Origin: a virus
DNA: 39,461 bases
Reading direction: 5' to 3' (one strand)
IMG/VR virus record: IMGVR_UViG_3300021963_000283
Coordinates: 1 to 39,461 of that record
Positions within the stretch are counted from its first letter, which is position 1. Each line of letters begins with the position of its first letter. The translations under genes and the position numbers were made by a program. This document shows positions 8,501-18,300 of this stretch, piece by piece. A model generated the notes under the pieces. The model was given only the letters and a program-made list of their open reading frames with translations, was not told where the DNA came from and searched no databases.

Positions 8501-11500
8501 ACACGGGAGGAATGAATCATATTAGAGGTGGAAGGCTGACAAGAACTCTTCCAACATCTAATAGCATGTCAGGACTTAAAGGGGTTGTTGCAAGATGGTC
8601 TCAAAATAATTACAATCAAGATTTCAAATATAGATCAATTATTCACGACGCATCTGCATTAATGCAAAAGGGTGTTTCTCCAGAAGTAGCAATAGCAATG
8701 GTTGAAAGAGATTTTGATCAAGCAGTAAGAAGAACAATAGATAAAACAACTGGGGTCATTTCAGATGCAAGGTGGGCTAGAGTAAGACAAGAACAGATTA
8801 AAAAATTAGAAAAAGAGTTATTAGATAATGGCTTAATGCCAAAAGATTCTAAGATACTAGGAGTTAGCAATCCTAGAAGATCACCTCTTTCTGGAGATGA
8901 GGGGTCAAAGTCTGCACTAGAGGTTATGTCAGTTATGGGAGACTTAAATTATGACAAATTACATCTTCAAAGAATTAAAAAAAGTTTTGGCAAAGACCAG
9001 GGAATTACATCAGAACATGTACTTCCATACGAAGCATGGAAACAAAATGCTGATTTTAATTTATATCAAGCAGTAGCTGGAAATAGAGCTTCTAACCTTT
9101 TTACAGTAAATATGGAAAGAAAGCTTTTAAGATTTAATAAAGAAAATTTAATGCCAGACACATATCCAAAAACTCAAGCAGAAGCAGATCTTAGACTTAA
9201 AAAATTATTACAAATAACAGGATACCCTAGCGTAGAAAAACTTCTTGCATCAGTAAATCAAATTGAAAGCGGACTTATGACCCCTGGTCTAAGGTCAATT
9301 CTTGCTTTTGCAGAAGCAACATTAACTAAGAAATCTTTGACAAGAAATAAAGGAGGAGAAATTCCTGGAAAGTTTGCACAAAGATTATTTGGCGGAGGTA
9401 AGCCACTGTTCCTTGGTATGCCTAAAACTATTAAACAAGTTGAAGCACAAAGAGCAGCAAAGGCTGCTATGGAAAAAGCAAGTCAAGCAGTCAAGGACTC
9501 TAGATTTAACAAAACACCAGTAACTGATTATGATGGACTCCTAGAGCCTACATCTGGAAGAAGCTTCCCAGTAGCTGGCATTGGTGGCGTATATGGTAAA
9601 AATGGAGAAAAAGTTTTTGTTAAACCTGTATTAGATGAAAAAGCAGCACTTGCTGAATTAAGGGCAACAGAGATTGCTCGTGAAGTACATGGGCTACAAA
9701 CACCTAATCAAAAAATTGTTGTAATGAGAGACCCCACAGATCCAAAAGGAGCTAGAACGCTACTGGCTTTGGAGTCTAAGTATAACCCTGCTATAGGAAA
9801 TCAAGATGGTAAATTTACAACAGATCAATATTTTAGACAACTTGTAGCCTCTGCATTGCGTGGAGATAAAGATTTAGGTAGAGGAAATCTTTCAGGAAAC
9901 ATTCTTGCTGACGTAGGCCCAGCAGGAGTATTTGCAACTGCATCTGGGCAAAGAGATTACTCTGCAACTATGCCTTCATTTAAACATCAGGCAATGGTTA
10001 ACTTGATGGGAGTAAAGGGCAGTGGTGCAAAGAAGTTCTTTGCCGAAGCAACATCGGATATTCCAAATGGAATGACAGCAGATCAATACAATGAAAGAAT
10101 GTTACAAGAAATTGAATCTGCTCTTCCAAAATTAAAACAAACAATAGGTAGATTTGATTTAAATTCTGAAGAAAAAGTTATTTACAATGCAATGATACAG
10201 AGACTTTCAGACGCAAGAAAACAGTCGTATAGAGATTTACACGGAATACATTCATCACTAAAGATGGCACCAGAAAAGACAATGACCCCAGCAGCAATTG
10301 CAAAAATGATTGCAGCAGATGAATTAAAGCGTAGACAAAAAGGACACTCGGCAAGCCTTTCAGACAATGCATTTAAGACGGAAGAAAATGGTTTTATGGC
10401 AGGTGGATTGATTGGAAATATTCTAAAAGGCAAGGCTATGCATAGAATAGGTGCAGGGTTTGGTCCTACAGGAGCACCTAAGCCAAGCATGTACGAGTCA
10501 GCACCATGGGGTGTAAACTCATTATCAATTCAAATGGCTGAGACGCTATTTGCAAATACTGGTTTAAGAAAACATACTCAAAAATTATTCTATGATAAGT
10601 TTGCCGCAGCGTTAGCAAAAGAAAAGCCTTATGGTTACGTTAAAGATGCACAAGGATCTTTAAAGAATGCACTTGAGCCAGACGTACTAGACTCTGTTAT
10701 TAGGTCTGCCGCATCCGATATGATAGGAGACAGAGCCGTACTAACGCAGCTATCCCCTATTGATAAAGACATATTGCGAAAGAAATTTTTAAATTGGGAA
10801 TCTAAAAAAGATACCCCGCTTACAGAATCTTTAAAGCAAGTTATATTTGGATTAGAAAAAAGAGAAATGGGTGGACCAGTTAATGCTGGGCAGCCCTATG
10901 TTGTTGGAGAAAAGGGGCCAGAGCTATTTGTTCCAAGAAATTCTGGCGGCATAATTCCAAATAAATCTTCAATGGCTCAAGGATATAATGCTGGTGGACT
11001 TATTAAAATGATGTTGATGCAAATGCTTGGAGCATATGGCGGTCAAGCATTAGGAAAATCAACTGGAATTCCTGGCGGAGATATGGTTGGAATGATGCTT
11101 GGATCCATGCTTGGAATGGGAACAACGGGAGGCGGTGCAAAGACTCCAATAACTCAAAAGGGAATACTTAAAGCACCTATAGGTGCAACTAAAGCAGTTG
11201 AGGGTATTTCTGTTAATGGAAAAGATCTAAGAGTTTTAACAAACTATGGAACTAAACTAGAAGCTCTTTCTGCAAGCACAAATAAATTTGCAAAATTTGG
11301 CGGATTTGCTCTAAAGGCAGTAACGAGATTAAACCTTGGAGTTGGTGCAGCAACCTTAGCAATAGGATTTGCAATTAAAAAATATAGAGAGCATCAAGAA
11401 AGCATGCGATTAAATGCACTTGGCTATGGAATGACCGCAGAAGCTGCACAAAAAGCAGGACTTAAGTTTACTAATTTTAACGATAAGATTAAAGAAGCAA

Positions 11501-14500
11501 TTGATAATGTAAAGGCTCTAAAAGAAAGAAACACTCTTTTATATGAAAGCATGAAGGGGTCAGGAACTCCTCTTAATATTACTATTGAGGAATATAAGAA
11601 GCTTAAAAAAGAAGTTAAGGATAATTATTCTGATCAAGTACTATTAATTAATAAAACAAGTGTAGATGAACAGTCTGCTCTTGCAGTAAGATTAAAACAG
11701 CAACTAATTGCAATGGGCCTTTCTGCTGAAGAAGCAAGTAAGAAGATATATGCAATGTATGCTGCGTCTAAGTTTGCATCCAGTGCTTCTAAATACACAG
11801 TAAACTCAGATGACTTTAATGCAATTAAAGATTCTGCTACAGCTGCAATTTCTGCAGTAAAAAGTTTAAATAAAGCAATGTTGACTGATCGTGACCCAAC
11901 AGAACAAGCAAATCAATTAAATACCACAATGATGGCCATATCAACCGATGTAGAAAAAAGAGCTGCAGATGAAATTAAAAAGCAGAGAGCCCTATACGCC
12001 AAAGAGGGAAAATATTTTTCTACTGGAGATGAAAAGCAAATTAGGTATGACGCAGAACTTTCCGCAATAGAAGCAATTAATAAAGGGGTTAAGTCACAGG
12101 CTGTATTAACCAAAGAGGTTGTAGACGAGTTGGCTAAAGTAGACCCAGCTATAAGGCAAATAGTTAACGAACAAGATACAGGATTGTCCCTATGGCAAAA
12201 AACAAGAATTCAAGTAAAGGGCTACACAGGAGACCTAAAAGCATTAACTGCTGCTCAAACAAATGATCTTTATAATCTACAGATCACACTAGGAAAAGCA
12301 ATAGAGACTGCTAATAGGGCCAAGGGCGGTGCTTTAGAAAAGCAGTACGCCAAGCTAGATAAAGATAAAGAGCGTCAAAAGGCTTATGAAATAGCAGTAA
12401 AGGGACAAAGGGTTGCGGATCAAATCTCTGATAGAGAAAAAATGTCTGCTCTTCAAAAACAAATTGATCTTAACAATAAACTTGCAGACGCTAGAATAAA
12501 GGCATTAAATGCTGCAAAAGAAGAAGGCGACATAGCAAGAGAAATTGCTAAAAAGCAGGCTGAGTATGATGCTGCAATGGCAACAGGAAATACAGCAGGT
12601 ATGCAGCAAGCAAGTCTTGACATGGAAGGCCTTTTATCTCAACAGCAGTTTAACTCACAAGTTAAGGCAGAAGAAAATGCAAGAGATGCTAAGAATGCTC
12701 CATTATTAAAACAAATTGAAGCAATGCAAAAGAAGCAGCAAAAGATGTCAGACAATGCTGCCCTTGCAGGAGAAAAGTTAGGCGACCTTACAAAATCAAT
12801 TGCAGATCAAGAATCTGCAATAGATGAAGTAAACACTGCAATGCTAAATTGGGAGATTGAATTATTAAAGCAGCCAGCACAAGAAAGAGCACAGTGGAAA
12901 GCAGGTGAGCAATCACAAAAAATGCTTTCTGCTGTTGCAAAGGCTGCAGAGACTGCAGGGATTAAACTAGATGGACTTAAGGGTCTTGATTTAGCAAAAG
13001 CACTTACAGACGGATTACAAAATAATCTAGGCAAAGTTTCAAGCATAACTGTTGGCGGAAACGTTGCTATATATGTCGACGGCCAAAAGTTTGACATTGG
13101 CAAAGGCGGAGAAGGAACAAGAGATAACCCATATTCTGCTGGAACAGTGGCCGAGGCAGTAAATTCTGTAAATCAAAATAGATCATTACCAGAAAAACTT
13201 AAAATGGGAGCAGCGCAAGCAGCAGGATTAGCAAGAAAAGGTCAAACAAGTTTTGACTCCTTAAACTGGAGCACCACAATGGGAGCATATAGCGATAGAC
13301 AAATTGTTAAAGACTATGCTGAAATGATGGGATACACAAAAGGAACTTTCTTTAAACTTCAAAATGCAAATGGTTCTTATTCTCACTTTAAGGTTTCTGA
13401 TGATAAGGGTAATGTCATGATGGTTAGTCCGCCAAAACTAGCTGCTGGCGGACAGGTACCTGGATATTCAGAAGGATCAGGCGGCAAGGTAATAGGAGCG
13501 GGAACATCTACATCTGATTCAATTCCTGCAATGCTTTCAAATGGAGAGTATGTAGTAAGATCATCTGCTGTTAACCAATACGGAGTTCCATTTTTTGATG
13601 CAGTAAATGCACAAAAGTTTCATACAGGCGGAAAGGCTGGACACAAACATGGATCTAGTTCACCAACAATGCCAAATCCATTTGGAATGGGAATGGAATG
13701 GTTCGGTAAAACTTTATCAAGTGCTGCAAATTCTGTAGTTAAGAATGTATTAGGCTTTGATCTCACAACCCCATTTAGTAAAAAGTCTAAGATGGAACTT
13801 CTTTCGATGGCCTTATTGCCAGTTGGCGGTGGGGCAGGAAAGGGAATATCTTCCTCCGTACCTAAAGTAGCGGGAGCAGTTTCACATTTTACACCAGAAA
13901 TGAAATCTTTCGGTATGGCAGACATTGATGCTAAGGCAATGCAGGCTTTATCAAAGATGGATCTATCTTCAATAAAAATTCCAGAAACTGGAATTAGCTT
14001 TAACCCATCATCTGCTAAGGCTGCTCTTGAAGGATTAAAAGAGGGAGTAACTTCTTCCTCAACTTGGGAAATTATTCAGGCACAAAGAGAAACGCTATTA
14101 AAAAAGAAATATCCAAAAATTGATTTTTCTGATGTTACAAAGTTTAATGAATACTATGCAAAAGAATTTTACAACTTGCTTCCAGACGAAGCCATTAAGT
14201 TATTTAAGGGAGTAAGAGGAACAGCAGGAGATGCCTGGAGAACTGGTCAAAAAGATCTAGGTACTTATTTTTCAACTAACCCGCATATAGCCGCACTCTA
14301 TAGCGCAATGATAGGTAAAGCAAAAATTGGCGAAGAGCTTCCAATGTTTGCAATTGATAAAAAAATATCCGAGCTTAGAAATTTCCTAGGTGAAGGGGCA
14401 ATAAGAAATGGCTCTGCACAAGGTAGCATGGAGTTCCCACAAGTATTGGGTGGAAACGATCTGTTAAAGATGTTGCCTAGTATATATTCATTGCCAGGAC

Positions 14501-14904
14501 AAGTTTATGGGCAAATGTTTGGAGCTACAGCAACATCATTAAAAAAGATAAAGAATTTGTGGCCTTCTGGTTTTGCAGATGGAGGATATGCAAATCCAAC
14601 ATACTCAAATAAAATGTCTATACCTAAGTTCGAATCTGGTATAAATAACGTTCCCGCTGACATGCTTGCCATGCTTCATAAAAATGAAGCAGTGTTCCCA
14701 GCTAATATGAACCCTTTTAATCCAAACGCTAATAATGCTACAATGGGAGCAACATATAATATTACAAATAATATTAACGGATACGACGGAGATCTAAATC
14801 AATTGTCAAGAATGGTAACACAACAGACTATAACGGCTATAAAGACCATGGATAATAGAACAACCTCGTCCCTTGGTCCTCAAATGAATGTAGGTATAAT
14901 CTAA
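5539..14904 (+). CDS. Giant tape measure protein with inserted enzyme-like domains
   Basis: This 3121-residue protein sets tail length. At about 1.5 angstrom per residue, as in lambda, it would imply a tail up to ~0.47 micrometre. Residues ~170-430 match the TP901-type tape measure core (Q-L-T-V-G-L-T-V-P-L-V-A-F-G, then E-A-I-P-K-A-G-P-V). A hydrophobic segment lies at ~538-570. Gly-Gly linkers (904, 954, 1272, 1622, 1778, 2638, 3015) separate other parts: an E-H-V-L-P segment around H1160; a kinase-like segment ~1340-1590; a helical region ~1860-2580; and an ADP-ribosyltransferase-like segment ~2850-2990. No Shine-Dalgarno is clear; TAAAAT (5527-5532) seven bases upstream allows a leaderless start. 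The tape measure call is secure; the domain calls are inference. Confidence 0.93.
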   Translation: MADNLITTNITANADFTSLRTQLAAVTAQLLKLQETTAGTNAKLAQQIAVMNKAFATTLTSTGQFSQHFVSLTSDVEKFGKNLDRGRLKLNDYYNAWSGHTKKTSTLIKDLAKQQVMLEQAIIQPIGKNAQGLMQYNVMVAKGLDEVKNKMAIARQEAAIMNKVMLDGSNQLINWGKNTQWAGRQLTVGLTVPLVAFGAAAQKAFREADQELVRLQKVYGGLSATSASELAKVRKDVSDTAREIAGSYGIAYKETIALAADLAATGQEGNELLEATRQTSRLAILGEVDRQEAMKATLAIQNAFKSSTDELTQSIDFLNAVENQTSTSLQDLVEAIPKAGPVVKSLGGDVKDLALYLTAMKEGGVNASEGANAIKSAMASLINPTKVAKEMFTGFGINIDQIVTQNAGNLTATIVGLQSALDTLDPLSKSRAIEQLFGKFQYARMSALFENLGKEGSQTLQVMDLMKASASDLANISSRELGMMTESASGKFKRALASVQADLAAVGNQFLVISTKVLEVVDGIIKFFQKLPQPVKSFLNALGGITAIAGPLIMLTGVMGNFIGYVIKGIFHIRQLVKGGQGFRLLTPEIVAADAAAKGLAATFYSDTEATVILTNAVNTLAASFDTLEAKANSAKVAVQPGISTVAGSVIAAGNPGQRIVDKDNEYVGKPYSRDMSHLIPSQTQQMGTIFGVVPGARPVNVRIGKNPQSYMTDDMPKIPGLTSINNISTGIVSGEAAKWHAMTAAIAMQSEAEIKVLKAEVKATGTVTASLSESYQALLPQFSEITDLAAQEVRAIVAEVQANKITVEQARAKIIQLNATVEAMLAETTAMTAATMGRTANLTMVPLTSQPVVDPTTGKSNMKEMFHKGETKTLVDRIARALGGVRTSGAGYNIQTTRKLNKGGIVPGTGNTDTYHTLAEPESFVINKAATERNMPTISKLLGGTPTFRNTGGMIPVVLTPGEAVIPARIAKPNMDLMMQLNGGPGNTGGMNHIRGGRLTRTLPTSNSMSGLKGVVARWSQNNYNQDFKYRSIIHDASALMQKGVSPEVAIAMVERDFDQAVRRTIDKTTGVISDARWARVRQEQIKKLEKELLDNGLMPKDSKILGVSNPRRSPLSGDEGSKSALEVMSVMGDLNYDKLHLQRIKKSFGKDQGITSEHVLPYEAWKQNADFNLYQAVAGNRASNLFTVNMERKLLRFNKENLMPDTYPKTQAEADLRLKKLLQITGYPSVEKLLASVNQIESGLMTPGLRSILAFAEATLTKKSLTRNKGGEIPGKFAQRLFGGGKPLFLGMPKTIKQVEAQRAAKAAMEKASQAVKDSRFNKTPVTDYDGLLEPTSGRSFPVAGIGGVYGKNGEKVFVKPVLDEKAALAELRATEIAREVHGLQTPNQKIVVMRDPTDPKGARTLLALESKYNPAIGNQDGKFTTDQYFRQLVASALRGDKDLGRGNLSGNILADVGPAGVFATASGQRDYSATMPSFKHQAMVNLMGVKGSGAKKFFAEATSDIPNGMTADQYNERMLQEIESALPKLKQTIGRFDLNSEEKVIYNAMIQRLSDARKQSYRDLHGIHSSLKMAPEKTMTPAAIAKMIAADELKRRQKGHSASLSDNAFKTEENGFMAGGLIGNILKGKAMHRIGAGFGPTGAPKPSMYESAPWGVNSLSIQMAETLFANTGLRKHTQKLFYDKFAAALAKEKPYGYVKDAQGSLKNALEPDVLDSVIRSAASDMIGDRAVLTQLSPIDKDILRKKFLNWESKKDTPLTESLKQVIFGLEKREMGGPVNAGQPYVVGEKGPELFVPRNSGGIIPNKSSMAQGYNAGGLIKMMLMQMLGAYGGQALGKSTGIPGGDMVGMMLGSMLGMGTTGGGAKTPITQKGILKAPIGATKAVEGISVNGKDLRVLTNYGTKLEALSASTNKFAKFGGFALKAVTRLNLGVGAATLAIGFAIKKYREHQESMRLNALGYGMTAEAAQKAGLKFTNFNDKIKEAIDNVKALKERNTLLYESMKGSGTPLNITIEEYKKLKKEVKDNYSDQVLLINKTSVDEQSALAVRLKQQLIAMGLSAEEASKKIYAMYAASKFASSASKYTVNSDDFNAIKDSATAAISAVKSLNKAMLTDRDPTEQANQLNTTMMAISTDVEKRAADEIKKQRALYAKEGKYFSTGDEKQIRYDAELSAIEAINKGVKSQAVLTKEVVDELAKVDPAIRQIVNEQDTGLSLWQKTRIQVKGYTGDLKALTAAQTNDLYNLQITLGKAIETANRAKGGALEKQYAKLDKDKERQKAYEIAVKGQRVADQISDREKMSALQKQIDLNNKLADARIKALNAAKEEGDIAREIAKKQAEYDAAMATGNTAGMQQASLDMEGLLSQQQFNSQVKAEENARDAKNAPLLKQIEAMQKKQQKMSDNAALAGEKLGDLTKSIADQESAIDEVNTAMLNWEIELLKQPAQERAQWKAGEQSQKMLSAVAKAAETAGIKLDGLKGLDLAKALTDGLQNNLGKVSSITVGGNVAIYVDGQKFDIGKGGEGTRDNPYSAGTVAEAVNSVNQNRSLPEKLKMGAAQAAGLARKGQTSFDSLNWSTTMGAYSDRQIVKDYAEMMGYTKGTFFKLQNANGSYSHFKVSDDKGNVMMVSPPKLAAGGQVPGYSEGSGGKVIGAGTSTSDSIPAMLSNGEYVVRSSAVNQYGVPFFDAVNAQKFHTGGKAGHKHGSSSPTMPNPFGMGMEWFGKTLSSAANSVVKNVLGFDLTTPFSKKSKMELLSMALLPVGGGAGKGISSSVPKVAGAVSHFTPEMKSFGMADIDAKAMQALSKMDLSSIKIPETGISFNPSSAKAALEGLKEGVTSSSTWEIIQAQRETLLKKKYPKIDFSDVTKFNEYYAKEFYNLLPDEAIKLFKGVRGTAGDAWRTGQKDLGTYFSTNPHIAALYSAMIGKAKIGEELPMFAIDKKISELRNFLGEGAIRNGSAQGSMEFPQVLGGNDLLKMLPSIYSLPGQVYGQMFGATATSLKKIKNLWPSGFADGGYANPTYSNKMSIPKFESGINNVPADMLAMLHKNEAVFPANMNPFNPNANNATMGATYNITNNINGYDGDLNQLSRMVTQQTITAIKTMDNRTTSSLGPQMNVGII

Positions 14905-15371
14905 TGAGCTATCCATTAACATTACCAGTAGGATCAGTATTATATTTTGATACAGGAACAGACTTAGTCAATCCAACATGGACTAAAATGTCTGAGCATA
15001 ATAGAGGGCCTATAAATCTTGATTTAAATAGAATTGAAAAGACTCAAAGAATGTCCAATGGATCTTTAAGAAAAATATGGATTGCTGACAAAAAAGAAAT
15101 ATCTTCATCTTGGAACGCATTGCCAACCTACGACACCCTAACGGTTGATGGCGGAATGGGCGCAGCCGACCTAAGATATTTTTATATGAATAAAGGCAAA
15201 GGCACATTTAAAATTAAAATTTCCTATAATTCTGTTCAATCAAGAGATGAAATAATTACAGTTTCGTTTACATCTTGCACCTTTGCAATATCTAAAAGAA
15301 ACGTTAAATCTTCTTCAGCCTCAGTCCCACAAGAATTTTGGGATGTTTCTCTTTCTTTAGAAGAGGTATAA
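14904..15371 (+). CDS. Distal tail/minor tail protein (Dit-position)
   Basis: This 155-residue protein starts in the TAATG overlap with the tape measure stop. It is beta-rich with T-F-K-I-K-I-S-Y near the middle and a final strand W-D-V-S-L-S-L-E-E-V. That pattern recalls tail-tube-fold proteins, and its place between tape measure and tail hub is where the distal tail protein normally lies. It is shorter than classic Dit proteins. I infer a role at the tail tip. Confidence 0.5.
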   Translation: MSYPLTLPVGSVLYFDTGTDLVNPTWTKMSEHNRGPINLDLNRIEKTQRMSNGSLRKIWIADKKEISSSWNALPTYDTLTVDGGMGAADLRYFYMNKGKGTFKIKISYNSVQSRDEIITVSFTSCTFAISKRNVKSSSASVPQEFWDVSLSLEEV

Positions 15372-18300
15372 TGATATCTGTATCCACAAATACATCCAAT
15401 GCCCTAAATAAGTCGGTTAACGTCTCTATGACCAACGGGTGTCATATTGAGTATAATATGAACGATCTTATCTCAGGAGCCTCTGTAACGGCCCCAGAAG
15501 GCGTTATAACGGCATCTCTTACGGCTCCAGCAAGCCAGGGAGGGTACACATACAAGCCATTTGAGAAGCTATTTCCAATAACAAGCATTATTGATCCAAG
15601 AAGGCCAAAAGGCGCTGGAGTTCAATATATGATCTTGGGAGATCCTAGCGTAGCAACAACTCTTACAAGTGGGGCGGGAAGCTCAAAGACATATGCGTCT
15701 ACAAAAGAATTTACTAAAAGACTATATTTCTCTAGTACAAAGACTGCATATAAATATTGGGTAACCCCCAAAGCGTCTGGAACAATATTAACAAATTGTA
15801 TTTTAACTGTTTCGTATCCAGCAATTAAGACTGCGGCTGCTAATAAAATTGTTATTAAATTTGAAACATCACACTCAAAGCCAACCTCATGGAATGTAAA
15901 ACTTTTAAGTCTATCTGGAGCAGAGTCCGTAATATATACTGGGACAACTTGTCCAGACTCAGGAGTGGTTAATTTATATTATAATGGCACATCATGGTCT
16001 GCCACAGAGCCTAGTACTGTTGCACCTGGAGTAGATTTAAGTGGATTAAAATTACAGATAAATACAATAGATACCTCTGGTGGATATTTAGGCATAATTG
16101 AAATATCAGCAAGATTAGTAAAGGATGTTACTGAAGTTCTTGAGTCATTTAATATATTTCAAAACTCATCTGATTCCATTACTGGTCTTGTCCCCGTTGG
16201 CGATGTTACGGCTAACTCATTAAGATTAAGTTTAAACTCATACGATAAGTCTTATGAAAATTATGATAAGGTAAACCCTTTCAATAAAGCAAAATTAAAT
16301 TTATATAAAAATATAACAATCAGACCATTTGTATTTGTTGAATCAGAAAAGATTAATTTGGGAACATTTTATCTTGATTCTTATGAAGTAGATGAATTTG
16401 GAGAAGTTTCAATTAATGCTCTAGATGGAGCAAGAGAGCTTCAATACATTAAGCCACCAGATATTGTAACAAAGGATATGTCTTCTGTAGCAATTATTAG
16501 AAGAATGCTTGACTCAGTTGGATTCACAAATTATAAATTTAATTTAGTAGAAAATGATAGTTCAATTGTATCACCGTTCTATTGGTTTACAGATCCTAAA
16601 AAAACAGTATGGCAGCACATACAAGATTTATGTAAAGACACACAGATGATTGCTGTATTTGATAATAATGATATATTACAATTTTATCCAAGAGGATATA
16701 TTTTTGATAAAACTAAGTCCCCGAATCTTTCTTTTAGATATAATAACACTACTGATGGAAAGCTTGCCAATATATCTTCAATAGCAATTGAAAATGTTCC
16801 TTCAGTAAAAGCTATAAAAGTTATGTATAGTCCACAAATTACATCTAACTACGATGGCGATTCAGATAATTTATACACATCTCCAGTTGTAATTTTAGGA
16901 GCAGCTGCACTAGTCGCAGACCTACCAGCAGTGGCAACTCCAGAAACAGACGCTCCACTTGGAGTGCTTAAGTTATCACCAGTTCAAATATCTGGTCAAG
17001 CAAAACAATTATATTCTTATACAGGATATTTAGTTTTAGGAAAAGAAATTATTGAGTATGATGCAATTCAGTATGTATACGAACCAATTTCTGGTACTCC
17101 TACAGTTGCTTATAAATGGATAACATCTGAATCTGATGTTCAAGCTAACCAGGGTTTATCAAAGCCAGGGACCTTCAAGGCAACTGGAAAGTATAGAATT
17201 AAAAAAAGAAATGCTTTTGATGTAGTTCCAAGCACAGATACTGCATCGCTAACGCATAGCTCAGATACATCATCTCTACAAAACTTGTGGGATGGCAAAG
17301 AGTGGGATTCTGTTGCTGGTACATTTGTAGATAATTCATCTGTATTTACACTAAAGGATGTTATTGTAAAAGATGAAAATGGAAAAGATTTAGCAAATCC
17401 TAATAATCTTTTTACCAATATTCCAAAATCAATGATGACTATATTTGCCCCAACTGTTCAAACAAAACCAAATGCAACTGATTCAACGTTAACAGACTAT
17501 ATACAAAATACTAAATATAGTATTGCGACTACAACTGCTAAGTATTCAAAATCAGATGGGTCCGTAAGCGATAACTTTGTAATTGGAACAAGCATGTATT
17601 TCCCTTTGATAAAAAGCCCAACCACGGGTAGAGCAACTGGAGAGCAAAGAACAATTGCTGGTTTAGCATTTTCATTAAGCTCAGACAATAAAAGCGGATA
17701 CTATTTATCTATTGCAACATCACAAAATACAAATGCTGATAAAGGCTTTAGAGAAATTAATCTTTATAAAATTGTTAATGGGAAGCCAGTCAAAATGTCT
17801 GACTCTCAAAAAGAAACAGACGGAACAATTATAACTGGATTAAGTGGAGGAAGGCTTTATAGGGCAGATATTCGTGCTAACTATTCTATCCCAACAGGCG
17901 GAACCAACAAAGTTTTAACTCTTAGAATTGCTATAAATAATAAGACATTTGTGGTGGTTGATGAAAACCCAATTACTATAACTCAAAAGGTAGGGCTTAT
18001 ATCTCTTCAGGGTGTTGCAGCTTTTGATTATATATATACATCAGCAGTTGATATTAAAGAATTTACTGCAGATAAGCAGTTTGATCCATACAAAGGATTT
18101 TTGGGCGGAGAGTCTGCAATAACTAAAACTTTTGGAGATTTTATATTTAATCAAAAAACACAAACAACAAACTCTGCCTGGATTCAAGAATTTGGACCAG
18201 TTGCTAGAGAGCTTAGAAGAATTCAAACAAGATATACAACTCCAGGATTTCCTCTATATCCGCAGCTAGTAAACAATTCGGATGTAACAATTGCTGGAGC

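Noticed and set aside
8223-8504. Antisense open frames within the tape measure and other long genes
   Set aside because: They are on the opposite strand of strongly coding sequence, lack ribosome-binding sites, and show composition expected of reverse-complement shadows.
14622-14645. GTTCGAATC resembling a tRNA T-loop
   Set aside because: It is within the tape measure frame, with no matching acceptor, D or anticodon arms around it.
15338-15370. Upstream ATG for the tail hub gene
   Set aside because: It would add 11 residues overlapping the previous gene and has no Shine-Dalgarno. The ATG at 15371 has AAGAGG and the usual TAATG overlap.
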